From Kalmusia sp. IMI 367209 (lineage: Eukaryota; Ascomycota; Dothideomycetes; Pleosporales; Didymosphaeriaceae): 64,000 nt of DNA. The notes under the pieces were generated by a model. That model searched no databases. It was not told the DNA's origin and saw only the letters and a program-made list of their open reading frames with translations. The first letter of the stretch is position 1. Each line of letters opens with the position of its first letter. The DNA lies in assembly GCA_027946365.1 (NCBI GenBank), contig JAPEUQ010000018.1, positions 124,001 to 188,000 of the forward strand, in the 5' to 3' direction. The position numbers were made by a program, and so were the translations under genes. This document shows positions 1-10,244 of this stretch, piece by piece.

Positions 1-1155
1 TCAATGACATACGAGCCGAAGAAGCTTTCTATCCTCCTCAGCATGTTCAAAGAGTCCGAATGCCAAGAGCCTGCGGATCACATCTTCGCTCTGTTGAGTC
101 TGGCCACTTCGGACTCCAACAGGATCCCAGTCGATTACTCCATGGATCGATCGGAGCTTTATTGGGCGCTTTTAGCCTCCCAAGTCGAGAAAGAGGACGG
201 ATATGAGTGGGAAAAGGCTGAGAGGAATATGGTGCACACCCAGAGGTCGTATACTGAAGTATTGAAGCATGCCATGCGACTGAAGTACATGGATGTAGTG
301 ATGGCTTTGGGTCGACTGTGGAATGGAAAGGAAATGTTACAGTTGTGGGAACTGCAATTTGTTGAAGCGGTGAGGAACTGTATCTCAGCTCTTAGGTTGG
401 ACAAATGGCCAATACTTAGAGCGAACCCCGACACAGCCCGAGTTCGAAAGTTCGAGCTCGATTATGAGGAGGCCCGGCTTTTCCCACCAGGAAATAAGGC
501 TAAGTTACTCCTCGCAGATGTATTCCTTCACGTCAAAGCAACTCATCCCTCAGCTGCATGCGCACCGACTCCCATGAATCATGGCATCGGCATCTTTGAC
601 TACGGCCTTTTCCGAATCCAAGACATTAGGTCGCCCTTTGAAAGTGAGCACTCAAACTCCACCGAGATCGTTGAAACCAGCAACGGAACCTTAGAGTTCC
701 ACGACTCCTCTTTCGCACCGCTCATACTCACTCAGATGCATTGTGAAGGCCATCAAACACAGCTTCAGCATGTGATATTCCAGCAAGAGGCTGACGATCA
801 GCTTCCCCTTTCTCTTCAACCCGTTCAAAAGCAGGATGTATTCTGTATGTTCTCTGGTCATCAGCCGGCATTGATTTTGCGCAGAATCGCTGTAGACAAG
901 ATTGTTTTGGGGACAGCTATGACATTGCGAAGCAACCGAAAGAATAGGACCTCTCCGATCATGAAAGTACGTCTTTTCAATTTCATATTGAACCCGCTCC
1001 TTCTAATAGTCCGAAGTTGCTGACTTGAATCTGGGCAGATCAAAGAATCCAACGCCAGGCCTACTGTCTATATGAAACCTCATAGCGTCCTGAGACTTCA
1101 CAACTGGGGAAAAGATGCGAAAAGCGCTGATTACAGGTTGCACTTGAAAGGTTAA
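1..1155 (+). CDS. HET-domain (heterokaryon incompatibility-like) protein, C-terminal part, cut by the window start
   Basis: The reading frame is open from base 1, so the 5' part of the gene lies outside the window. The model is join(<1..966,1039..1155): a 72-nt GT-AG intron restores the frame to a TAA at 1153-1155. The segment ADHIFALLSLA followed by IPVDYS matches the pattern that follows the HET core in this family (D.IYALL.LA...I.VDYS). The rest resembles the variable C-terminal region of such proteins. HET proteins are involved in fungal non-self recognition and cell death, but the catalytic HET core is not in view here. The family call therefore rests on one motif, and no specific allele can be named. 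Confidence 0.65.
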
Positions 1156-1667
1156 TGGTCGCCAAACTCTGTACGTTTGGCATTCAACAAGCGCTGTGGT
1201 ACTAATGAATGATTGTTTAATCACAAAAATACTGGATGTTTGACTATTTCACGATCATAAATAAACAACATCCATCATTCCCAGAATACAAATTGCAACG
1301 TCGATACCAGCTCTATCATAAAGTATCATCAGCTGATGCTTCTCGTGTCTACTTCCTTCTACTGCTTTGCAGGTCTCCCTACCTAAAAATTATAGTGTCA
1401 TTCAATGGCACCTGCTACAATCGAGAGTTCGCGTGAAATGGCTAGGGTGTTGATTATCACTAGCGGGGCATACGATCGAAAATCTCTGCTACTTGAACTG
1501 TGATCGAGAAGAAAATTAACACATGGTGGGGGCCTAGAGCCCGGATCTACTCGTTCTAAATCTTCTTTACTGCCTTGAAAACCCTACCACGACTCATAGG
1601 ATTAAGAACATTTCAATTGCAAAGCCAAAGCTTACAATAACTGACTCGATCTTATTATCACAAGTCC
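1156..1667. other. Intergenic, no recognised gene
   Basis: This is AT-rich sequence between the HET gene and a small Cys-rich gene remnant. A 66-codon open stretch at 1236-1436 has no recognisable features and I do not call it. Confidence 0.4.
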
Positions 1668-2079
1668 ATGCTACTATCGCAACTCGAACTACTTTCGGTC
1701 GATTTTCTGTTCACCATGTGCAAGATCTACGCACAAACATCATACGCCTGCGGCTGCCCAGGTCCCTTCAACTACGAGGTCTCTTGTCAAGAGTTCATCG
1801 ATCTCGCGTTCAGGTCTAGTGTAAAAGATACGGATCAAAAAATCTGGCGCTTTCGGTATCACACCCTATCAAGGACCGCACATGTGGCTGCGAAGCCATT
1901 AGCCATCATATTTGGGACAAGACATGTCGGCGGAATGGTCATTAGGGCAGGCTCCTTATATGGTCGATAGTGATGAGTACCGGGAGGTTTCGAGGAACAG
2001 GGCATCCAAGATGAACAGAGTTTGGGATATGAAGATGGCTTTTCGATGGCAACAGGGTAAGAGGTATCGGGCATATTAG
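1668..2079 (+). pseudogene. Small Cys-containing protein gene, apparently frameshifted
   Basis: An N-terminal piece with the motif MCKIYAQTSYACGCPG (likely start 1716, second Met) can be joined through a 53-nt GT-AG intron (1821-1873) to a Cys-rich piece, DRTCGCEA. That piece stops at 1943-1945. A third coding-like segment (VDSDEYREVS to WQQGKRYRAY, ending 2077-2079) lies just downstream in another frame, and no intron of plausible length connects them. The simplest reading is a small fungal gene with one frameshift near 1940, or a sequence error there. Function unknown. The third segment could be chance, so confidence is modest. Confidence 0.35.
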
Positions 2080-2742
2080 CGTGATATGCTTTTACGAAAG
2101 GGGGTGTGCGAATAACTTTGGTCTATGCGCTAATTTCATTATCGCTCAACCAATTATTGTGATTCAAGTGCTGCTGCCGACCGCTGAGAGTTGGTACGTC
2201 GAGATATGCCACGCTCCAACTCTGCTTATCTTTCGCTATATCTTCACCACTAAAGGCTAAGATGCCAAATTCTATCTCGTTTAGCGATCATTTTATACTA
2301 TGCACAGAGAAGCCTTTGAATTACATTCTGGACACTAATTACGTGATAGTCCCGAAATAGAAAGGCTATGTCAAAACTCACGCTATACTGCCGCAACGTT
2401 AACTCAACAGCAGTACGATTCAGGCTTTCATATCTGTTACACTCCTACTCATGACTAAGTACACGCTGAAACATCGAATCGCTGTACAAGATCACGCGTT
2501 CAAGGTTTGAAACAAGGGAGAGCGAGCCGATTTCCTCCCCATTAAACTGACATCTCGCGTAGGCTGCCACGCTTCGCGACAGTCATGCTTCCTTAAATTA
2601 CCATATTCATAATCCACAAAAGGAAGAATGGTACTAATAAATCTTTGCGAAAGTCTTCACTCGCCACAAAGTTACCCTAGCGGCATGAAGTGCTTGTGTC
2701 GAATCTTTTTTGTTTCAGGGCTTAACTCTACTAGCCGATCGT
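2080..2742. other. Intergenic, nothing recognised
   Basis: AT-rich sequence with only short, unsupported open frames. It includes the 3' flank of the CorA-like gene that follows on the minus strand. Confidence 0.4.
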
Positions 2743-4283
2743 TCAGGACATGTCCGAAAGCTCCACACCTTGGTCAGCTGTCTTACCAGCCTGTTTCCTT
2801 TGCCGTAATCTACGCTCAAAATACCGATCTACTCGCTTGATTCCATCATAGAGATGCCTACCGCCAAGTCCAGGCATCTTGCCAATCAATGAGGCCCTTG
2901 TATCCCAGTACCAGAATCGCCAGGTGAGATAAACTAGCAACGTCAGAGGGCCCGCTACAAGCCATAATATCCAAAAGTCCCCAGTTACATCAATACTGAA
3001 CGGCCCGTCGCCCGTTATGTAAACGAATTCGGTGCCGAAGACTGCCGCCACAGTCCCGAGAGGCATAAAGAAGAGTGTCATTACGGCTATGGTCTTCATA
3101 CTCTTGCTCTCGGATTGCATTGTTCTGCTGTCAGACTGAGTAACGAGATGAAAGGAGAGCTGAATGATATTGTTCATCCGCCGATCTAGGCTCGCAAGGC
3201 GACGTTTGGTCGATTCAAAGAGTGTCTTCTGGTATGCGAGATTCTCTTTAAGTGCTAGTTGACTATGGTTGGGACTTTTGTCTATCGTCGACTCATGGAA
3301 AGCGCGAAAACATTCTAGCGTCGCGAGAGCAGAGTCGCAATTTTCTTGGAGGAATATTGCATGCTTGGCTAGGTTGTGCAGGCCACCGAATTTGACTTCC
3401 TTCCCGTTCATGAAGGTATCTTCTTCAGCACCTTTGAGAGTATTCTAACAACATCAGTAAGGGTACAGAGATGGAACTCAAGGTGTGTACCGTTTCAATT
3501 GGCCTAAAGCTGTGTGCCACACCCCAACCCGCCTCATCAAGCAACTTGTGCATTTCTTCTATGAGGACGCCCACTAGCATGTATGGGTCTTCTAGCATCT
3601 CCTTACAACTAGCTTGTTCTTTGATATGCTGAAGACGTTCGACAAAGGTTGGCGGTGCACCAAAAAAGTAAATTTCAAGGTGAGCCGAACAGTCAGTGCT
3701 TGCTGAGATGCTACTGCTGGAAGTTTCTGGCCTCTTAACTCGCAGCACAACACCTGTTTTGGTCCATATAGGATTATCCTGGCTCATGTATTGGCCGGCA
3801 TGAACGATGCGCACTTGTCCATTTTCTTCTTGCCTCTCAACGTGTTTTCCGAGAAAATGAAACCAAAGATTTCTGGCACCGTCCGCATTTGTCTGGCTGC
3901 CAAAAGACTGAGATACCCCAGAGAGGCTCTCTAAGATGAAGGAGCTTGGGATATCGCAGCTGGTGAACATGTTCGTGAGTTCACGTACGTATGACGGACG
4001 TGGTACGTCTCGATCGACTAGTCTGCATTTTGTCAACAACGTCTCTAATGGTTATATAGTACGCTACTCACACGGCTCGAACAAGGACATTTTCTTCTAA
4101 ACTCTGCTCGTAGCTTCTGACTGATGATTTTCTCCGATCAATACCTTTTGGTGCACCGCCCTTCCATTCGAAGATGTGTATAGGAAAGTCACTACTTTGA
4201 GGTGGTTCCTCCCCTTTTGGCCACGTTCGATAGCGTTGGAGCAGTGACTGGCGGCCCCGGTTGAACGCGTGCGGTAGACTCAT
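2743..4283 (-). CDS. CorA-like (Mg2+ transporter-type) membrane protein
   Basis: The model is complement(join(2743..3444,3491..4022,4072..4283)). Introns of 46 and 49 nt are GT-AG and the frame closes exactly (481 residues). The C-terminal third has a coiled-coil-like stretch (about residues 290-360) and then two hydrophobic segments separated by a short loop (MKTIAVMTLFFMPLGTVAAVF and FWILWLVAGPLTLLVYLTW). This is the fold layout of CorA channels: a large cytosolic N-terminus with two C-terminal helices. The canonical GMN signature between the helices is absent; FGTEF occupies the corresponding place, as in many fungal CorA-like proteins of unproven transport activity. I infer a plasma or organelle membrane protein; the substrate is unknown. 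The start at 4283 is the first ATG of the open frame. Confidence 0.7.
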
Positions 4284-5709
4284 TGCGATTATTGAATGCT
4301 GAAAAGGTCTCCGTTACATGATAAGAAGATATGTCGTAGAAGCACGTGGAGGCTTGAGTCTTGCGCATATATTTTCGAACACCGCCAAATTTTTCGCATG
4401 ATTTACAATAATTTTTTGCGGCTGATGCTGCGGCTATTCATCAAGCTGGCTCAAACGACAGGCCTCGTAGAGCTGGCACACAACCAGGTTCGAGTGAGCT
4501 CTCGTACGGAATTTGCCATCATGTCCCCTACTTATCGCCTACCCTTGCTTCATCCCAGCAAACCGCCCCATGGCTTCCTCATGGAGCTGAGCCCACTCTC
4601 AATGCTCGTGACAGGAACTGACTTCTAAAAGCGGCGTAATCATGCACGCTAAAGGGGATGTCAATTTATCTCGCATCACGTTTTCGGAAATTTGGCGCTA
4701 CACAAGGTCGAATCCGCGTGCATGTGGCGCAAGGCTGAAGCGTCAAGCAAACCAATCATTCGAAAGCCCCAACACCCCATTCCATGCAATTAGATGTTTT
4801 ATCTCGTCTGCTTTTCGGTCCAGGCTTATTCCGGTGATCTGGGTAGCTCGTGGGTGATCAACATCGCAGCGATGCTGGGAGCACATCCTACTCGCGATTT
4901 CCTGTTCACGATGCGTGCGTTACAAAAGCTGCGACACAAAAATAGGCAGCAAGGTGGACATGCGGCTCTTCCGCTTCTTGTACCAGCTGACGTCGCCTTG
5001 GCGTCACACAGTCTCGGGTTTGAGTCACAACTGAGGCGCGTCCGAATGCCTCACCTAGGCTTTTCCGGCTCGAAGGCCCCATCACGGAGGCTAATGTGTA
5101 GCGCCCGTCGCTTCTGCAACGCCACGGTACTCCTTTGAGTATACAATGAGCTGTGACCCAACTCTAATTCAACCTTGTGTCACATACACATTGCCAGGGT
5201 CCACGTCCTCCATCCATGGTCTCGGGGCCCAGACCTGCAGGATTTGTTCCAAGATTAGTATCCATTCATGCGTACCCTCGAGTGTACCATCCCCTGTGCA
5301 TTCTGATTCGTTGCACCCATGGTCTCCCAACCACTTATCTTTCGCGGCCAAAGTTCACCGGATCTTGGGAGATCGCTTGACCCTGAGAGTTTTGCGATAC
5401 TGTTTCTAATGCGTACGCTCTACAATCGGCGAGGTGGGAACTGAACGGTCAGTTTGCGAACGTCGGAATGTTAGTGGACCAATTCGCGCATAGTTGTCAT
5501 CAGCCCATGCTTGGCTTTTCGACGCCCTCATTACATGGTCGTGATGAGTCCATGCTTCACGATACGAGTGGTGCCACTTCTATTTACGCCCAGTCTCTTG
5601 GATTGTTGGGAGCTTCGGTTACATATTTAGCCCGCGCTTCCTCGCTAAGAACGATCAATCTTGGTTTTCACTGCTAGACGATTTTTTCTTTCAACAATTG
5701 GAGAATTAG
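4284..5709. other. Long intergenic stretch, no supported gene
   Basis: Several overlapping open frames of 60-114 codons occur on the plus strand, but none shows domain-like sequence, convincing splice sites or a signal peptide. The last 50 bases contain a pyrimidine-rich run typical of fungal promoters just before the small gene at 5710. Confidence 0.4.
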
Positions 5710-6169
5710 ATGGTAAATTATAGTCCCAATCCTAGATAGGACATATCTCAGTCTCGACAGGAATACGTCCCACACGGTGGAGGCTTCGATCCGCGTTACC
5801 CTCACGGTCCTGCTGCTCCTATTCACACTCAAGGCCAGCCTTATCAGGTAGAATCATATCACTCAAGTCAATATAACTGTACGCTGATTCTTCAAAAGGC
5901 ACCATTGCCCCACGGTGGAGGTTTCAATCCTGCAAACCCCTTTCCACCTGTGAACGCTCAACCGCAGCGCATTGCTCAGCCGGTCTATCCATACCAGGGG
6001 GCCCGCCCAATTCAAGTAAGTCATAGGAACTCATCGTTTTGATAGCAATCTAATTTTCTAGGCTCCTCAAATTATCTACCAGGCCCCTCCACACCCGCAT
6101 CACTACCAACAACAGCAACCCGACACATCGCCTGGCTGGCTGGGACAAATCTGCCAGTGCTTTAGATAG
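5710..6169 (+). CDS. Small Pro/Gln-rich protein with duplicated PHGGGF modules
   Basis: The model is join(5710..5712,5761..5847,5899..6015,6062..6169), 104 residues. All three introns (48, 51 and 46 nt) are GT-AG and phase 0, and the first exon is just the ATG. Exons 2 and 3 each begin with the same module (VPHGGGFDPRYP and LPHGGGFNPANP), which suggests exon duplication. Exon 4 is His/Gln/Pro-rich and ends with WLGQICQCFR, so a short hydrophobic tail carries two Cys residues that could be lipid-modified (inference). There is no signal peptide. The stop codon lies 20 bp before the start of the next gene on the same strand. Function unknown. Confidence 0.6.
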
Positions 6170-6189
6170 AATTCTTGGCAATCTTCAAT

Positions 6190-9045
6190 ATGGCTGCAAC
6201 TGGCACACAGCCAACATACAACATCTCTCCAGTCACCACTGCTCATGGCAGCGGAGATGGGTCATACCTCCACAAAGATGAGGGCATCGTCAAAGTCAAT
6301 CAGAACGGGCAAGAATATCTCCAAGTTCGGGTAAGTGAGAGGTTTTATTGCATCAGACCTAGCATTACTTACATACTCCAGGGGAAGGGTCCGATGAGAT
6401 TGAAGGGCTATCTTCATGTCTTTGATCCTCACACTGTTTTCAAATGGGGGTTTCCTAATTTCTATCGTAAGTAAAGCGGTAATCATCTATATTCCACGAA
6501 CTGACTGTGACCTGCAGGAAAGCCTGGTCAAGCCTATCATAAACTTGCGCAGCATCGCCACGTCGATTGGTTTGTACAACTCTCATCAATATAGCCACAA
6601 ATGCTGACCCTATCAGCTTTGACCGCGAGTGGACCGGTGACTACGATGATCGCTACATATCCTCATTTGATGGAAAGGTCAGCAAGCTCGTTGTGCAGGC
6701 TGTTGACGAGATCTACGACAATTGTACGAACAGCACATGGCGACGAACGTTTGTTCGCAATAGGGCGCCTTTTTACCTCCGCTTGGCCAATTGGCCATTC
6801 AATCATGTTGACTATGCACGCAATGGTGGACCCATAAGCGAAGGTATACTTCTCAAAGCCCTTCCGTCCTATAGTTGCTAACGTTAATCAGATTGGCCAC
6901 TGATTATTGGGAAATGGTTTCTCGCTTCCATCGCCATTTCGTTCGTGGTAAGTATCTCGACGCTCAATAGAGCATGAAACACGTGCTTATAATTGTTCTA
7001 GATTGGTACACCGTACGGATCTACAGCCGAGGTCAGGAACGAGGGCAAGTATGATGCCTTCTTCTATCGCTACAACGGATATCCGAAAGTAGCACGCAAC
7101 GTTCTCGAAATGGACACACCACGTGGCCATCGTTCAGGCGACACTAACCCAGTCGCTGAACGCCTTTTGAAGCCAAGATATCTATGCTTCCTACAAGCAC
7201 AAGGAGAGCCGGCTATAGTGATGAACGTGGACCAGTGGGTCAAGCAGTACAAGGCACATCACAACCTCTCCTACATTTTTGTTGCATATACTGCTGAGCA
7301 GTTTCGCACGACCGAGGACATGATCGTGCTGCACCAGATTGCCGAGGCTGCTGCAAGAAACGCTGGTGTATCTGCGTATTGGGTCGGAGCCTCCTGCATG
7401 CCGGAGCAGGCGGAACTGCAGGACGACGTAAGTACTATTAGTTGCGATAATGGGTTTTCAATGCGAACTAACATTTCGTAGGTGTATCGCATTTGTGATG
7501 TCATCCGGGGAGCCCACTCTCTTGCGATCGCCGTCGGTCGCCCTGCGACTGATGTCGAACACGTATACACAACCGATCTCATGCTCCAACAATGGGGCAA
7601 ACGCATCTGGACATTCCCAGAAGTGCTCCTTGCTCCTGCTGGCAAAGATATCAAAGTGTACACTCGCGGTACCGACCTGATGAACCCTATGACTCTAGCG
7701 AAAAATCAGTTCGCAGGTGAAGTCTGGAAAGAAGATGCACACATCGCCCGCCAGGTAGGTTTTGCACTATTACATTTAGGGAAAAACCTGAAACTGATTC
7801 TCAAAGCTCATCGATCACTACGAAGGCAACCTCATCTTGAATCAGCTGGAGCTCGTAACGCTCGCACTCGAATGTCTACACAAGCGAGCGACTACACAAT
7901 ATCTCCGGGGTGATCATAGCTACGCCCTCATGGGTCTTCTACGCATACGTCCAAAGATCGATCCTACTGATTCTGCGTTCCAAGCCTTCGCTCGGTGAGT
8001 CCATGTTGTCTAGATAACGCTGATGTCACATCACTGACGGTGATGATACTAGGCTTTCTCTCGCCAACGATAGCAACCAGCTGCTAGAACGCCTCATATG
8101 CGTCCTCCCCAAGAGCCCAACGCAGCCATGGCACTCGATGGACGACGCATACCATGCCAAGCTGTGGGACATTCTTCCCCAAGAAAGCAGCATCGCTGGT
8201 GTAGGCACAGACGACACTATCATTCTCGACGGCTGCCGCGCCGCCAACGTACGTTGGAAGTCCTTCGCCCAGGTTGCGCACCTACAGCGCATAACTTGGA
8301 AACGCGCGCTCGCAGCCCGCCTCCTGCACCTTGGCGGCTACGTGCTCTGGTTTGCTGTCGTCATGCTGGTCGTGTTCCCGATAGTGGGCATACCTCTGTT
8401 CATCTACTCACTGATTCTCATGGGCCTTTCTCCATACCTGCTTCGTATGCTGTATCTCGGTAAATTTTGGGGTCAGCAGGGGTGGCTCTTTGGCTTTGAA
8501 GGTTACATGGATGTCGACACTATTGAACGTCAGATTTTTGGAGCAAGGCTGGGTAGACTTAAGTGGTCGACGTATGCTAGCCCACTGTCTAGACACCATC
8601 GCAATGAGTATGGCGATTGCATCCCTGATGATCCAACGTCAGACAGGGCTGTGGCGGACTTGGTGGAGAGATGCAAGCATGCACATCCAGGCGAGCAACG
8701 CATCTTCACCATTGTCGACACAGGTAAAGCTCCCTATCAACACAATCCTAGGGCAGACGGAAGCTAACAAATATAGGGAGCATGACGGTCACCCTCTTTC
8801 TCGCCGCGCGCCCACCGGTATGCTTCCTCCTTGCCGGCTCTGAGGGCGGCATGCAGCGCGCTATTGGTTGCTCGTACGACTGGACGACTTCGACACTGTA
8901 CCGCGAGACAGTGTTGCGGATGGATACACCGATCTTGGATCGCATGTTCAGAGTAGCGAGGGTCAAGATTGGATTCAAGAGAGAGCAGCATCCTTTCGGA
9001 CCTTTTGCGCAGGTCGGGGAGGCGCAAGGTGGGCTGAGAGATTGA
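6190..9045 (+). CDS. Large HET-like protein with a transmembrane segment
   Basis: The model has ten exons: join(6190..6330,6382..6466,6518..6569,6617..6843,6892..6947,7002..7427,7482..7754,7807..7994,8053..8723,8777..9045). All introns are GT-AG and 47-58 nt, and the frame closes to 795 residues. The central region has the rhythm of a HET domain: YIFVAYTAEQF, then VYRICDVIRGAHSLAIAVGR, then WGKRIWTFPEVLLAP (compare the family pattern R.W..QE). A later hydrophobic stretch of about 40 residues (VLWFAVVMLVVFPIVGIPLF and onward) predicts one or two membrane helices. The start is the first in-frame ATG at 6190. A role in self/non-self recognition is inferred from family resemblance only. Confidence 0.65.
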
Positions 9046-9470
9046 ACAGGAATTCCATGGCTATTGATCGTCTATAAAGGCGAGGGTTTTATTTCTCATA
9101 TTTTCTTCTTGGATACGATATGATACGACGTAATGTAATTCTTGTATAATAGGGTCAATGCGATCAGACTCGACGGATGTTACCCTGCTAGCGAATCAAC
9201 CGAGCGTGAGAACTCGCGCAACCTGTCCATGCTCTCGTAAAGCATCGGCGTCTGTTCCCCTGCTAAATCACAAAAAGAAGATATCCCGTGCTAGCCCTCA
9301 TTCTCCCCTAATACCTCCCGATAGCATTATAAAGTAAGCTTCTCCCACTAGTCTACCTCGAAACATCAGTTTGTGCTTGAGTACCGTTGAGTACAGTTTA
9401 AAAGCAAACAAGCTACGCGCAAAACGTATTCCACATCGCTAAATCCTACTCACTACCCTCTCCTACCTTT
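9046..9470. other. Intergenic between convergent genes
   Basis: This is the shared 3' region of the HET-like gene (plus) and the Dabb gene (minus). I see no further feature. Confidence 0.4.
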
Positions 9471-9938
9471 TCACCCTGCAAGCACATCCCTAAAATAAAC
9501 CATCATAGCCCCATGGTGCACACTTTTCGCAAATTTCTTCAACTTCGCATGCGTCTCGCAGCCCTCATCGTAATACTTCATATCGGCCTCATCTTTGAAT
9601 CTATCACATCGTCAGCCGCCTTCTTACCCTATCAATTTTTTTCCCCACAGAGCCACCAATTGATACACAATACGTGATTTGTATTGCATCACTCCGCTTC
9701 TCTTAATATCCCGCTCAAGTGAAAGGAAAAGGCAAACTCACTGCGTAACCGCCGCAACCGTATACCCCTGATTTCTCTGGTCTTCGTATGTCGGCCCCGC
9801 CTTCGCCGATAGAATATATGGCTTTCCGTCTTTGGTGGCGGTAGCCGCGAGAGGGCGGTAGTAGGAAAATAACTTTTCTTGGTCATTGCGGGAGGGGATT
9901 TTGAAAAGGACGACGCGGGTTATGGGGATTGATGACAT
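9471..9938 (-). CDS. Stress-responsive alpha/beta-barrel (Dabb) domain protein
   Basis: The model is complement(join(9471..9600,9742..9938)), 108 residues, with one unusually long 141-nt GT-AG intron. The length and layout fit single-domain Dabb proteins, which are dimeric alpha/beta barrels of about 100 residues. The N-terminal strand ITRVVLFKIP is the usual opening. The segment FKDEADMKYYDEGCETHAKL followed by MMVYFRDVLAG matches the family pattern of a D/E-rich helix (D...YY..HP.H) and a final strand. Biological roles of the family vary, from stress response to polyketide cyclisation, and no cluster partner is visible here. Confidence 0.75.
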
Positions 9939-10244
9939 TGTCTGAAGTTTACCAACGAGCGGGGGAAGCTAACGCGTAAGTCTAGGTATGATCGTATATG
10001 AAGCCGTGGGTTTGGTGATCGTACAATACCGCAGATGTCGTGTTAGCTAGCAGTTGGGGAATGAAAGTGTTTGACGTAGTAGGTCGGGGTAGCGCGGAAT
10101 CGTTCCGCGTGAGTAAATTGGTCCCAGAAGTGTATACTGCAATAGTGCGACACAACGGAGTTACAAACGTGCATTGAGCTCTGTTAAAAAATTGGAGTAG
10201 ATCATTTGCGTCGACAAAAGCACTAGTGCTTCCTATCTATAAAG
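9939..10244. other. Short intergenic region
   Basis: Promoter side of the Dabb gene and 3' flank of the peptidase gene. No feature recognised. Confidence 0.4.

Noticed and set aside
6570..6616. Reading through this stretch as coding sequence
   Set aside because: The open frame here is in another phase; a GT-AG intron with a GCTGAC branch site explains it better.
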